The position numbers and the translations under genes are program-made. From Actinophytocola sp036378875 (GTDB taxonomy: Bacteria > Actinomycetota > Actinomycetes > Mycobacteriales > Pseudonocardiaceae): a DNA stretch of 64,000 bases. Location: contig NZ_DASUVO010000075.1 in assembly GCF_036378875.1 (NCBI RefSeq), positions 1-64,000 on the forward strand, written 5' to 3'. Every line of letters starts with the position of its first letter. Positions within the stretch are counted from its first letter, which is position 1. This document shows positions 31,234 through 40,531 of this stretch, in pieces. The notes under the pieces are model-generated. The model saw only the letters and a list, made by a program, of their open reading frames with translations. It searched no databases and was not told where the DNA came from.

Positions 31234-32508
31234 ATGGCGAACGGGCAGGGACGGGTCAGGCGGGCGCTGGTGCGCGTGGTCAACGACGACAACCTCGACC
31301 TGTACCTGCTCGGCACCGTGGCGATGGTGTTCACGGTGCTCGGGATCACCGGCATCTCCGACGCGAAGACGACCTCCGCGGTCGTGGTGGCGCTGCTGGC
31401 CCTGCTGGCCTTCTCACAGATCCGGTCGCGACGGCTGATGGAACAGATCCGCAACGAGGGCCGCGGCGGCGCCGCGGCCCTGTTCTCCCGGGAGTTCCCG
31501 CCCGACCTGATTCCCCGCCGCTCGCAGGTGCACGACCTTCTCCTCGTCGGGCTGGCGATGTCGCGGACCGTGCACGGCATGCGACCCGAGCTACCCGGGA
31601 TCCTCGCCGCCGGCGGCCGGATCCGGGTGCTCGTCCTGGATCCGACCGACGAGTCGCTCATCGAGACGGCGGAACGGCTCGTCGCCGACACCTTCGGGCC
31701 GGGCAAGCTCCGCGCCCGGATCATGACGACGCTCGACGACCTGACCGCCACCCGCGAACGCATCGGTGGCCGTTTGGAGATCCGGGTGTCCTCGGTCATC
31801 CCGTCCGCCGGGTTCAACTGCCTCGACACGAAGGGCCCACGCGGGCTCGTGTGTGTCCAGCACTACGAGTTCCGCCCGAAGGGCGAGGCGTCGCCGATGT
31901 TCACGCTGGAACCCGGCGACGGCGGGTGGTACCAGCACTTCATCGACGAGGCGGAGCGGTTGTGGGAGGCCGGCGCGGAATGGCCGCTGTCCCCGTCGGC
32001 CGCCGCGGCACGGGCACGGCGGCCGACGTTCAGCGACGAGTTCGGGCCGGAGCACGACGAGGCGATCGACGAGGCGACCGACCTGTACGTCACGGGTGTC
32101 GCCAGGAACATCATGGTGCACGGCAAATACCGGCGGTTCGAGGAGAAGCTGCAGGCAGGTCACCGGATCCGTTTCCTGTGCGTCGACCCGGACAGCCCGG
32201 CGGTGGAGCTGGTCGCCAACCGCCGTCCGGGACGTACGGCGGAGGTCATCGCCGGACGGGTGCGGCAGGCGCTGCAGCTGCTGACGGAGCTGAAGGAAGC
32301 GACGGGCGGCGACCTGTCGGTGCGCCTGACGAGCCACCCGGTCGCGATGGGCACGGTCGTCACCGACGACGCGTTGTTCGTCCAGTACTACTCCTACCAG
32401 GAGCGCAGGGACCTGAAGTTCGTGCTGCCCGCGGGCGCCGGGGAGTACGGGCACTTCCGTGCCGAGGCGGAGCACCTGTGGGAGGACGCGAAGCCCTACG
32501 AGCCGTGA
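31234..32508 (+). CDS. Membrane protein with duplicated PLD/DUF5919-like domain
   Basis: 424 residues. Two N-terminal transmembrane helices (about 22-42 and 46-63) are followed by two copies of one domain. Copy 1 (about 105-245) has RIRVLVLDPTDES, LEIRVSSVIP, VQHYEF and FIDEAERLWE. Copy 2 (about 285-424) has RIRFLCVDPDSPA, LSVRLTSHPV, VQYYSYQ and FRAEAEHLWE. The pattern recalls DUF5919, a PLD-like fold without HKD residues, so a sensing rather than hydrolytic role is inferred. GAGGAG lies 7 nt before the ATG. It is convergent with the next gene (1 bp apart). Confidence 0.6.
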   Translation: MANGQGRVRRALVRVVNDDNLDLYLLGTVAMVFTVLGITGISDAKTTSAVVVALLALLAFSQIRSRRLMEQIRNEGRGGAAALFSREFPPDLIPRRSQVHDLLLVGLAMSRTVHGMRPELPGILAAGGRIRVLVLDPTDESLIETAERLVADTFGPGKLRARIMTTLDDLTATRERIGGRLEIRVSSVIPSAGFNCLDTKGPRGLVCVQHYEFRPKGEASPMFTLEPGDGGWYQHFIDEAERLWEAGAEWPLSPSAAAARARRPTFSDEFGPEHDEAIDEATDLYVTGVARNIMVHGKYRRFEEKLQAGHRIRFLCVDPDSPAVELVANRRPGRTAEVIAGRVRQALQLLTELKEATGGDLSVRLTSHPVAMGTVVTDDALFVQYYSYQERRDLKFVLPAGAGEYGHFRAEAEHLWEDAKPYEP

Positions 32509-32509
32509 G

Positions 32510-34033
32510 TCACGCGACCGTGCCGGTGTGGCCCAGCCAGCGTTCCCGCCACGCGAGGCGCACGCGGACGGCGCCCAGCGGCAGGTCGTCGTCGAGAAGA
32601 CGGGCCACCGACTCGCGCTGCGCCCACGCGCACAGCTCGCTCAGCAGCCGGGGGACGTCCGTCTCCGACAGGCCGTCCACGAGGGACACCGCGATCTTCG
32701 CGCGCCCGGTCACGTGCCCGTCCGCCAGCACGCGGGCCCGGTAGTAGTCGATCCGCGCGGCCGCCACCCGGTCGGTGGCGGCACGCAGCTGCGTCACCAC
32801 CAGTTCGGCCACGTCCACGCGGCGCAGCGCGTCGGACAGCGGCATGCCCCACGACAGCCAGAGCGGGTGGTCGACCGTGGCTTCCTTGATGGGCGGGCGC
32901 ATCGGACCCGTGCGCAGGACGCGGTAGTCGGTGGCCGCGGAGTCGGTGACCCGGCTCTTCGCCCGCACGCCGGTACGGCGGGTCAGACCGCACTCGCTCG
33001 CCGTCTGACCGAGACCGTCGGCGATCGACAGCGTCGTGCTCGACAGCCTGGCCCGGCCGATCCGCGCCGGTGCGAGCGGCACCACCATGTTGATGAACGC
33101 GATCTCCTGCATGGAGGACTCGGACACGGCGAGCATCCCGACGTTGCGGGACAGCAGGTCCGACGCGATCGCCGCCGACGAGCCGAGCCGGGCCGGGCCG
33201 ACGAACGTGAGCAGCTGCACCGCCGGCGGGACGGAGTCAGGGGCCCAGCCGAACAGCTCGGCCTTCCGCGCCGCGTACCGCTTCGGATCGGGTGCCAGTA
33301 CCGACCACCACTCGCCGCGGACCCGTCCGAGCCGGCGGTCGGCCACCTGCAGCCCGAACCCGTTCTCGGCGGCGAGCCCGGCCAGCGCGCACATCAACGC
33401 GATCCGCTTGCCGTGGTTGTCCTGCTCCAGCCCGACGAGCATGCGCAGCGCCATCCCGTTGGCGAGCCTGGGCGCCTCGCCGGAGCCGTCCACTCGGAAC
33501 TGTCGGCCGGGATCGCGGAACGGCGCCACCGGCGACTGCAGGAACAGCACGGGTGCGCCGTGGTCGGCGGCGGCCGCCGCCGTCATCCCCTGGTACGCCA
33601 ATGTGATCATCAGTGAGTCGGCGTAGGTCGGCCGCCACGGCTCGTGGCCGAGCGTGACCAGGATCTCGACGCTGTGGTCGGCGTCGTACAGGAAGTCGGG
33701 GTTGATCACGACGCTGCCGGCGAACATCCCGCGCGCGTGTCCGTTGGTCTCGTGCCGGCGCACCGCGATCCGGCTGGTCGTGACGCCGTCCTGCTGCTTG
33801 CTCGGGGTGACGGGGATCCAGGTGTGCACCTGGAAGCCGACCCCGGCGACGTGGAAGGCGAGCGTCTCGGCCGCGGTCCGGTCCGGTGCCGTCGGAGGGA
33901 CGAGCTCCACCGCCGGCAAACCGGTTTCCGGCCCGTCGTGGGTGATGTCGAACAGCACCGAAGGGCTGCCGGCGGTCGCGGCGCGGGCGGCTACCGCGGC
34001 CAGCGTGGGGTGGCGCAAACCGGGGCTAGCCAT
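32510..34033 (-). CDS. Conserved protein of unknown function (507 aa)
   Basis: I do not recognise the family. There are no transmembrane helices, signal peptide or known catalytic motif. It appears to be a soluble alpha/beta protein with regions such as PSVLFDITHDGPETGLP, GMFAGSVVINPDFLYDADHS and LLTFVGPARLGSSAAIA. The C-terminal third (AELVVTQLRAATDRVAAARIDYYRARVLADG) looks helical. Its ATG lies 8 bp inside the 3' end of the upstream membrane-protein gene, so the pair is translationally coupled and probably works as a two-component module. An ATG at 34081 would overlap more and is less likely. Confidence 0.65.
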   Translation of the reverse strand: MASPGLRHPTLAAVAARAATAGSPSVLFDITHDGPETGLPAVELVPPTAPDRTAAETLAFHVAGVGFQVHTWIPVTPSKQQDGVTTSRIAVRRHETNGHARGMFAGSVVINPDFLYDADHSVEILVTLGHEPWRPTYADSLMITLAYQGMTAAAAADHGAPVLFLQSPVAPFRDPGRQFRVDGSGEAPRLANGMALRMLVGLEQDNHGKRIALMCALAGLAAENGFGLQVADRRLGRVRGEWWSVLAPDPKRYAARKAELFGWAPDSVPPAVQLLTFVGPARLGSSAAIASDLLSRNVGMLAVSESSMQEIAFINMVVPLAPARIGRARLSSTTLSIADGLGQTASECGLTRRTGVRAKSRVTDSAATDYRVLRTGPMRPPIKEATVDHPLWLSWGMPLSDALRRVDVAELVVTQLRAATDRVAAARIDYYRARVLADGHVTGRAKIAVSLVDGLSETDVPRLLSELCAWAQRESVARLLDDDLPLGAVRVRLAWRERWLGHTGTVA

Positions 34034-36110
34034 CGAAGCCACCGTTGCCGTCCTCGATGCCGATCGTGGAGAACTCGGCACGGCAGCGTTTCCAGCGCCG
34101 CACCGGGCGCCGTCGGATCTCCTGCACCAGCCAGATCGGGCTGACCCGGTTGACCGGCACGCGGCGTCTGCGCTTCACCGCCTTGCCCATGCCGTCCAAC
34201 CCAACGAGTAGGAACAGTAGGACCAACGCGCTCATCCCGACCTGGAACGGGCGGTCCAGCTTCTCCGACCGGCCGGACGCGACGAGCAGTGCGAGCGCGC
34301 CGGCGATGATCACCGAGGCGTACGCGACGTACCGAGGAAACAGCCGCAGCTGGCCGAGCACCGTCTTGTTCGACGGGATCTCCAACCGCGACAGCAGCAG
34401 ACCGGGCACCAGCAGCAGCATGGTGACGATGGCGTCCGCCGACGAGATCGGGACGTCGTCGGCGACCGCGGGCCGGAACCACGCGCCGAGGCCGCTCAGC
34501 ATGGGGATGCCCGAGAAGAGCTCGGGTTCCATCACCACGCCGAAACCGACGACCAGGATGAGCACGGCCAGCAACAGCTTGGACACGTTGGAGGCGAGCG
34601 ACGGCGGCTCGTCGACCAGTGCCATGTAGACGGTGGAGGTGACCGGCTCGACCGAACCGGGGTCACCACCGAACGGACGCCGGTGCCACTGCGCGTGGCC
34701 CGCGTTCTCCCTCGGGTCGTTGTCGGTGTGGATGTCCTGGTCCACCTGGGTGGCCTCGAGCTCCGCCGCCAGCCGGCGCAGGGCATCCGGCGGCATGAGC
34801 CCGTCGGCCAGCTTGCGGAAGTAGTCGGCCTCGTACAGGTTGGCGAACCGTTCCAGCCTCGTGACGATCGGCTGGTCGAGGCCGAGTCCGGTGTCGCCGG
34901 TGGGTGTGGTGGTGTCGTGCCGCGTCGGGAAACGCGGCGACCGGCTCGCGAACGTCGCGTAGCGTTCCTCTATGTACGCGCGGAACGACTCGAGGTCGCG
35001 CTGGCGCCGCCGGCCGAACTCCGCGAGCCGGCTGGCGATGCCCTGCAGCTCCAGTTCGAGAAGCTTCGGCGCCACCTGCTGGAGGCTGGCGTAGTTGTCC
35101 GCCACCGCGCGCATGTCCGCGACGAGCGAGTGCAGCGCGGGCGAGTCGACGTCGGTGGTGAGGAAGAACCGGCGGACCTGGATCTCCGGCGGCACCTCGG
35201 CGGTCACGTGGTAGGAGTTGACGGCCCTCGGGATGAGCGTGGCGTACCGGACGGTGAACTCGTGCCGGAAACTCATCCAGCGCGCGAGCACGTTGCGGGG
35301 GCCGAGGTGTTTCGACCGTGCGGGGATGACCGGCGCCTCGTACTGGACGAACGCCTGCGCCTTGTGCGTCGGCATCTCCACGACCAGCAGGTACTCGGAC
35401 GCGGCGATGTCGAGCAGCCGCAGGAACGGACTGTCCGGCGCGAACAGTTGGGTGACGGCGTCGGCGGCCTTGTCGCGGATGATCTCGGAGTCCGTCGGCC
35501 GCCCACTGTCCGCGGCCGGCGGCGGCAACGCGCCGACCCGCGGCCACCCACCGGTCACCAACGCGGCGATCGTGGCCTCGACGAGCCAGCGGGACCGGTT
35601 GAAACTATGGCGGATGCCGTGCAGGAGCTCCTTGGAGTCCTCGGTCCGCCGGTCCGAGGTGAGGAACATGCGAAAGGCACGGCACAGTCCGTGGACGAGT
35701 GCCCGCGCGGTCTCGACCTGCGTGGTGCGCGGCACGACGTTGCCCGCACTGTCCCGCACCACGAACGAGGCCTGGTCCGTGCGGGACTGCCGCGACACGG
35801 GCAGCCACACGGACTTCGGCCGCTCGACGCCCGGGTCCGTGCGCAGGGCCCACTTCTGCTCGGCGGTGAGCACGTTCATGTTGATGTCGATACTGACCGT
35901 GCGAGCCATGTGCGTGGAGTCGGCGAGGGTCAGCGACTCACTCATCCGGTCCACATGCGCCAGGCGCAACCCGAGCGCGAGAAGGTTCAGCCCGAGCGCC
36001 TCCTGATACCCGTCGTGCGGCGAAGGCGCGGTCGGGATGGGGGTTCTCCGCAACGCGAAGAGAAAGCGCTGTAGCCGGTCACCTTCCACGAGTTTCGATG
36101 TGCTCGTCAC
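34026..36110 (-). CDS. Conserved membrane protein of unknown function (694 aa)
   Basis: The GTG at 36110 has GGGAG 6 nt upstream. Residues about 1-500 are soluble, with an early segment (SIDINMNVLTAEQKWAL, KSVWLPVSRQSRTDQASFVVRD) seen in other large actinobacterial unknowns. A long helical, possibly coiled-coil segment (RLAEFGRRRQRDLESFRAYI) follows. Four transmembrane helices lie between about 520 and 650. The tail is short and basic (KRRRR, IRRRPVRRWKR), so N- and C-termini are probably cytoplasmic. It is coupled to the 507-residue gene. I assign no function; membrane-linked signalling or defence are only possibilities. Confidence 0.65.
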   Translation of the reverse strand: MTSTSKLVEGDRLQRFLFALRRTPIPTAPSPHDGYQEALGLNLLALGLRLAHVDRMSESLTLADSTHMARTVSIDINMNVLTAEQKWALRTDPGVERPKSVWLPVSRQSRTDQASFVVRDSAGNVVPRTTQVETARALVHGLCRAFRMFLTSDRRTEDSKELLHGIRHSFNRSRWLVEATIAALVTGGWPRVGALPPPAADSGRPTDSEIIRDKAADAVTQLFAPDSPFLRLLDIAASEYLLVVEMPTHKAQAFVQYEAPVIPARSKHLGPRNVLARWMSFRHEFTVRYATLIPRAVNSYHVTAEVPPEIQVRRFFLTTDVDSPALHSLVADMRAVADNYASLQQVAPKLLELELQGIASRLAEFGRRRQRDLESFRAYIEERYATFASRSPRFPTRHDTTTPTGDTGLGLDQPIVTRLERFANLYEADYFRKLADGLMPPDALRRLAAELEATQVDQDIHTDNDPRENAGHAQWHRRPFGGDPGSVEPVTSTVYMALVDEPPSLASNVSKLLLAVLILVVGFGVVMEPELFSGIPMLSGLGAWFRPAVADDVPISSADAIVTMLLLVPGLLLSRLEIPSNKTVLGQLRLFPRYVAYASVIIAGALALLVASGRSEKLDRPFQVGMSALVLLFLLVGLDGMGKAVKRRRRVPVNRVSPIWLVQEIRRRPVRRWKRCRAEFSTIGIEDGNGGFDG

Positions 36111-36282
36111 CGCGCGCTCCCAACCCCCGGCCGCCCTCGACATTACCGACTGTGTCCAAGAAACACACTCGGCCTAGCGAAGAACCACCCGAGCGGGGTG
36201 AGTATCGATGCCCGAAGGGGCATTTCGAGCGCATTGAGTCTTCATGCCACCGGAGGCGGGAAGCGCCGGCAGGCCGACCGCC

Positions 36283-36330
36283 TGTGAAAGGCGCGTTCGC
36301 CACACTGGCGCTGGTGTGAAGGCGCGCAGG
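36283..36330. repeat. Dispersed intergenic palindrome module, copy A
   Basis: GTGAAAGGCGCGTTCGCCAC (36283-36302) is followed by CTGGTGTGAAGGCGCGC in opposed orientation. The sequence resembles the modules at 37.6-38.0, 42.05-42.13 and 52.5-52.75 kb. This is the least conserved copy. Confidence 0.55.
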
Positions 36331-36448
36331 GCTCGTTGAGCGCTGTGAACGCGGTGCCGTGTCAGCGCGTCCAGGGGCGTCCAGCTTGGATCGGCCGATC
36401 GTTTCGCCGAGCCGGGGCGCGGACGCGCCCCGGCGGGGCCGGGCCCGG

Positions 36449-36477
36449 TTCGCGGGCGGGCGACACCCGCCCGCGAA
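36449..36477 (-). terminator. Terminator after Spo0M-like gene
   Basis: TTCGCGGGCGGG (36449-36460) pairs perfectly with CCCGCCCGCGAA (36466-36477) across a 5-nt loop. It lies 15 nt beyond the stop of the minus-strand Spo0M-like gene. Confidence 0.8.
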
Positions 36478-36492
36478 GGAAACTCCGGGCGG

Positions 36493-37431
36493 TTATTCCT
36501 CCTCGCCGCCGTCGAAGAGTTCGCCGTCCATCATGTCGCCCAGGATCATGCCGCCGACCAGGCCCGCGGCGGCGGCGCCCATCATGCCGCCCATGCCGGA
36601 GCCGCGGTGGCCGTGGTGGCCGTGCTTCTGGTGTCCGAAGGCGGGGTTTCCGTGGGAGGCGCGTTCCGCGGTGCGTGCCAGCCACTCGCCGAGCAGGGAC
36701 GTCCAGTCGGCGCGCTCCGCGTCCTCGTGGGTCATGTGGAAGCGGCCGAACGAGTCGCCGCCCGCGCGGAAGAGACCGCCGCGCTTGTCGGCCTCCAGCA
36801 CGACCCACAGGTCCCGGTGGCTGGCCACGAAGGTGAGCTCGACCTGGTTGAGCCGGCCGGCGAACTGGGGCGGCGGGAAGAACTCGATCTCCTGGTAGAA
36901 GCCGAGCTCCTGCGGCACCCCGACGATCCGGCCGACCTCGACGTCCGCCGAGCGGAAGGTGGCGCCCAGTTCCCCGAACGCTTCCAGCACCGCGTCCTGC
37001 GACCGCAGCGGGCGGACCGCGACCGGGTCGAGGTCGCCCTTGTCGGGTGCGCCCTTGATCACCAGCTCGGTGCGCACCCCGACGGTCACGCCGGGCAGGT
37101 GGACGTCGCCAACCGTGGTGACCGGTGTCTCCCACGGCAGCGACAGCTGGAAGGGGATGTCCAGGCGCGCGTTGGCGGCCACCCGGACGTCCCGCTGGAC
37201 GACGACGCGGTGGAACTCGCCGATCCCACCGGCCTCCCCACCGGCGTGCTCGACCTCGACCCGCGTCACGAGCGAGAGCACGACCTGGTCGATGACGACG
37301 ACGTCCTTCGACCCGCCCTGGATGCTGACCCGTCCGCGCAGCACCTCACCGGCACGTGCGGAGGACGAGTCAAGCACGGTGTCGACGGACGGCCCGCCGA
37401 CACCGAAGGCGGAAAGCATTCTCTTGAACAC
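36493..37431 (-). CDS. Spo0M-like sporulation/arrestin-fold protein
   Basis: 312 residues. The N-terminal 230 match the Spo0M (SpoOM) family with its arrestin-like beta-sandwich: FKRMLSAFGVGGPSVDTVLDS, LRGRVSIQGGSKDVVVIDQV, LDIPFQLSLPWETPVTTV and VRTELVIKGAPDKGDLDPV. The C-terminus is His/Gly/Met-rich (HQKHGHHGHRG, GMGGMMGAAAAGLVGGMILG) and ends in acidic residues. Bacillus Spo0M affects entry into sporulation. The GTG at 37431 is preferred: GGAAGG lies 7 nt upstream and homologues begin MFKK. The ATG at 37437 would sit on the Shine-Dalgarno. Confidence 0.88.
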   Translation of the reverse strand: MFKRMLSAFGVGGPSVDTVLDSSSARAGEVLRGRVSIQGGSKDVVVIDQVVLSLVTRVEVEHAGGEAGGIGEFHRVVVQRDVRVAANARLDIPFQLSLPWETPVTTVGDVHLPGVTVGVRTELVIKGAPDKGDLDPVAVRPLRSQDAVLEAFGELGATFRSADVEVGRIVGVPQELGFYQEIEFFPPPQFAGRLNQVELTFVASHRDLWVVLEADKRGGLFRAGGDSFGRFHMTHEDAERADWTSLLGEWLARTAERASHGNPAFGHQKHGHHGHRGSGMGGMMGAAAAGLVGGMILGDMMDGELFDGGEEE

Positions 37432-37636
37432 GGACATCCCTTCCGGACAACGACATCGTGACCCCGAGAATACTGGCACGCACCTGAGAGAGTCGGACAA
37501 TCCGGTCACCGACTCTCCCTTGGTGCTCCGGGCAGCTCGAGCGACCAGCAGATTGCCAACGCCTTCCTCGCCGAGAACGAGGACCGGGTGGGGGTGCTGT
37601 GACCGCGAAGGTTCGCGGGCCCTCGCTGTTCGCGCT

Positions 37637-37685
37637 GTGAAAGACGCGTTCACCACCCAACCGGTGTGGTGAACGGCGCTTTCAT
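37637..37685. repeat. Dispersed palindrome module, copy B1
   Basis: GTGAAAGACGCGTTCACCAC (37637-37656) and GTGGTGAACGGCGCTTTCAT (37666-37685) are imperfect inverted repeats (about 17 of 20 complementary) around a 9-nt loop. Confidence 0.8.
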
Positions 37686-37819
37686 GGCGCTGACCCCAGA
37701 TCCACTGATGGCCTTGGTGGCTTGCGGTGCGGCGGTGGCCCCGCTGCGCGGGTTCGGGCGCGAAGCGGCCGAACCCGCGCGTAGTCAGGGGCGGTCGCGT
37801 CTTCGGCCGGCGGCCATGC

Positions 37820-37889
37820 GAGGAAGGCGTCCTTCACCACACCGCTCACGTTGCGCTGGCCGCGCACGAATGGCGCGTTCACACCACGG
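37820..37889. repeat. Dispersed palindrome module, copy B2
   Basis: AGGAAGGCGTCCTTCACCAC and a later CGAATGGCGCGTTCACACCA are degenerate versions of the B1 and D arms. The inner sequence is unrelated. The rest of the 37.44-38.02 kb interval has no supported gene. Confidence 0.5.
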
Positions 37890-37893
37890 GCAA

Positions 37894-37948
37894 TGTCCCG
37901 AAAGACGCGCTCATGTCGTTGAACGTCCCCATCGCGTCTTTCAGGACA
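37894..37948. repeat. Dispersed palindrome module, copy B3
   Basis: TGTCCCGAAAGACGCG (37894-37909) and CGCGTCTTTCAGGACA (37933-37948) are 15/16 complementary. The loop contains GTTGAACGTCCC (37918-37929), which recurs exactly at 52587-52598. Confidence 0.8.
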
Positions 37949-38025
37949 CCAACCATGTCCCCAACGCGTCCTTCGCGGTGGGCGGCCTACCGGCGCGGCT
38001 GCGCGAGCCGGTCAACGTAATCCGT

Positions 38026-40368
38026 CTAGAGCACACGCAGGTCGACCGCTTCGCCCATGGCTCGGTAGCCGGCGTTCGACGGGTGCAGGTGGTCGCCCGA
38101 GTCGTACTCCGCGCGGATCTGTTGTGGGTCGGCCGGATCGCGGACCACCGCGTCGAAGTCGATGACCGCGTCGAACACGCCGCTGGTGCGGATGAAGTCG
38201 TTCACCGCCTGGCGCACGCTCTCCCGTTCCTCGTTGTAGGAGCGCCAGCCCTTGAACGGGGTGATGGTGGCGCCGATGATCCGCAGTCCCCGTGCGTGCG
38301 CCTGTGCGGCGATCTGCGTCAACGCGGCGTTCAGCACCGCGGGATCGGGGTGCGCGAGGTTGCCGATGTCGTTGATGCCCTCCAGGAAGATCACGGTGCG
38401 CGCGCCGGTGGGTGTCAGCATGTCCCTGGACAGGCGGGCGAACGCGTTCGGGCCGCCGATGCCCGTGCTGCTGTCCAGGATCCGGTTGCCGCTGATGCCG
38501 CTGTTGAGCACGCTCAGCCTCGTCGGCCCCGGCTGGGCGGCCAGGCGGTCCGCGAGGACGTCCGGCCACCGCAGGTTCGCGTTCACGGTCGACTTGTCGC
38601 CGTCGGTGATGGAGTCGCCGAAGGTGACCACCGCGCCGCGCACGGACGGGGCGTGGACCTCCACGGCCGTCAGGTAGTGCCACGCCGTGCTCTGCTGCGT
38701 GAACGCGGCGCCCTGCTCGTCAGCGGCGTGGTCGCCGTCCGCGGTGAGGAACGACGTCTGGTACGCCCGGGGGTGCACGGTCACCGGCCCGGACGGCTCC
38801 GGCGTGAACACGGTCACGAGTAGGTCGCGGTCCGCCGGCACCGCAAGGGAAACCGGGTCGCTCAACACTTCGGCGCCCACCGGCACGGTGATCGACGGCG
38901 CGCCGCCGAAGGTCACCTCCCGCATCGTGCCGGCGACGGCGTCCGGGGCGTCCGGTGCGGCAGCGACCGCCAGCGTCACCCGGCCCATCAACACCGGCGC
39001 CGTGCCGTACACATTGGACAGCCGGACGCGGGCCGCCCGGCCGCCGACGCTGGTGTGCACCACGTTGCGGATCGAGTGGTTCGGCAGGCCCTGTTCGGTG
39101 GTCCGCTGGGCCATGGCGGTCTGCCAGGTGCCCACCCAGTCACGGGCCGGGCGCCCGCCGAGGCGGTCGAGGCGCACGGCGGCCGCCATCGCCGCGTATC
39201 CGGCGTCCTTCGGGTGCAGGTGGTCACCCGAGTCGTACTCGGCCCGCAGCCGGTGCGGGTCGGCCGGGTCGCGCAGCGCGGCGTCGAAGTCGGCCACCTC
39301 GTCGAACGCCCCGCCGTGCCGGACGAAGTCGTTGACCGCGAGCCGCACGCCCTCCAGTTCCTCGGTGTAGTTGCTCGACCCGCCGAACGGCGTCAGTGTG
39401 CCGCCGACGACACGCAGCCCGCTCGCCTTCACCTGGGCCGCCACCTGCCCCAACGCCGCGATGATCGGTGCGGGGTCGCGGTGCTGGGGCTGGCCGCCGA
39501 TGTCGTTGATGCCCAATAGCACAACCACCGACCGCGCCCCGGTCTCGGCCAGCACGTCCCGGTCCAACCTGGACAGTGCGTTCGGGTTCCAGGTGTTGGT
39601 GAGCAACCGGTTCGAGCTGATACCCGCGTTCAGCACACCGAGGCGGGTCGGCCCAGGCCGGGCGATCAGCCGGTCCGCGAGGTAGTCCGGCCAGCGGTGA
39701 CCGGCGTCGCGGGTCGAGTTGTTCCCGTCGGTGATCGAGTCGCCGAGCACGACCACTGACCCGTCCGCACGCCCCTGCACGTCCACACTGCTGACGTACG
39801 GCCAGAAGGTGATCGCCTCGGTGAAGGCGGTGCCCGACTCCTCGGCGGCGTGGTCGCCTGCCGTGCTCAGGAACGAGGTCTGGTTGGCCACCTGGTGGTA
39901 GGTCACCGGTCCGGACGGCAGCGGGGTGAACACGCTCACCAGCAGGTCCCCGTCTTCTGGCACGGCAAGGGAAACCGGGTCGCTCCGCACCTCACCCCCG
40001 GCGGGGATGCTGATCGACGGCGAGCCGCCGAAGGTGAGTGGGCGCACCGTTCCCGGCACGGCGTCCGGCGTACCCGCCCGCACGGCGACCGCGACCGTCA
40101 CCGCACCCATCACGACCGGCGCGGTGCCGAGCACATTGGTCAGACCGACCCGCACCCGCGTGCCGCCGACGCTGGTGTGCACGACGTTCCTGATGGTGCG
40201 GTCCGCGTAGCCGGTGTCGAGTTTCGGCACGGTGCCGGAAGCGGACGCCGCCCACGTGCCCACCCAGTGCCCGGGCGGCCCGGACGCCCCGCCCGGCACG
40301 GGAGACAACCCCAGCACAACGACCAAAGCCAAGCCGAGCACCAACGCGACCCTGCGGAGGTAGGACAT
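38026..40368 (-). CDS. Secreted tandem SGNH/GDSL hydrolase (two complete copies)
   Basis: 780 residues with an N-terminal signal peptide (about 1-29). The mature part is two full-length copies of one enzyme, about 33-405 and 408-780. Each copy opens with WVGTW, carries a beta-sandwich region (RNVVHTSVGG, SDPVSLAVP) and then the SGNH domain. That domain has the nucleophile in GDSITDG, the Asn-block GINDIG and the catalytic D/H in SGDHLHP. All catalytic blocks are intact in both. Single-copy relatives of about 400 residues are common secreted esterases/lipases in actinomycetes. The fusion probably arose by unequal crossing-over. GGAG lies 5 nt before the ATG. Confidence 0.9.
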   Translation of the reverse strand: MSYLRRVALVLGLALVVVLGLSPVPGGASGPPGHWVGTWAASASGTVPKLDTGYADRTIRNVVHTSVGGTRVRVGLTNVLGTAPVVMGAVTVAVAVRAGTPDAVPGTVRPLTFGGSPSISIPAGGEVRSDPVSLAVPEDGDLLVSVFTPLPSGPVTYHQVANQTSFLSTAGDHAAEESGTAFTEAITFWPYVSSVDVQGRADGSVVVLGDSITDGNNSTRDAGHRWPDYLADRLIARPGPTRLGVLNAGISSNRLLTNTWNPNALSRLDRDVLAETGARSVVVLLGINDIGGQPQHRDPAPIIAALGQVAAQVKASGLRVVGGTLTPFGGSSNYTEELEGVRLAVNDFVRHGGAFDEVADFDAALRDPADPHRLRAEYDSGDHLHPKDAGYAAMAAAVRLDRLGGRPARDWVGTWQTAMAQRTTEQGLPNHSIRNVVHTSVGGRAARVRLSNVYGTAPVLMGRVTLAVAAAPDAPDAVAGTMREVTFGGAPSITVPVGAEVLSDPVSLAVPADRDLLVTVFTPEPSGPVTVHPRAYQTSFLTADGDHAADEQGAAFTQQSTAWHYLTAVEVHAPSVRGAVVTFGDSITDGDKSTVNANLRWPDVLADRLAAQPGPTRLSVLNSGISGNRILDSSTGIGGPNAFARLSRDMLTPTGARTVIFLEGINDIGNLAHPDPAVLNAALTQIAAQAHARGLRIIGATITPFKGWRSYNEERESVRQAVNDFIRTSGVFDAVIDFDAVVRDPADPQQIRAEYDSGDHLHPSNAGYRAMGEAVDLRVL

Positions 40369-40531
40369 GGGATCTCCTCGTCGTAGTGATCACCCACGTC
40401 CGAGTTGACCGGTCCTTGTTTCACGAGTCAAGAGATTGTCCGGTTTTCCCCCTTGATCACTCTCCGTACCGTGGTGAGCGCACTGTGGTTCTCGTTCAGC
40501 GAGCGCGGCGCACCTGTAGTGCCATGGAGGT

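Noticed and set aside
30213..32744. 843-codon plus-strand frame spanning the Calx-beta and DUF5919-like genes
   Set aside because: It runs in an alternative frame across two well-supported genes and is dominated by Arg/His/Gly.
36493..37656. Extending the Spo0M-like gene to the upstream start
   Set aside because: The extra 73 residues run through the palindrome-module interval and have no homology. GGAAGG supports the GTG at 37431.
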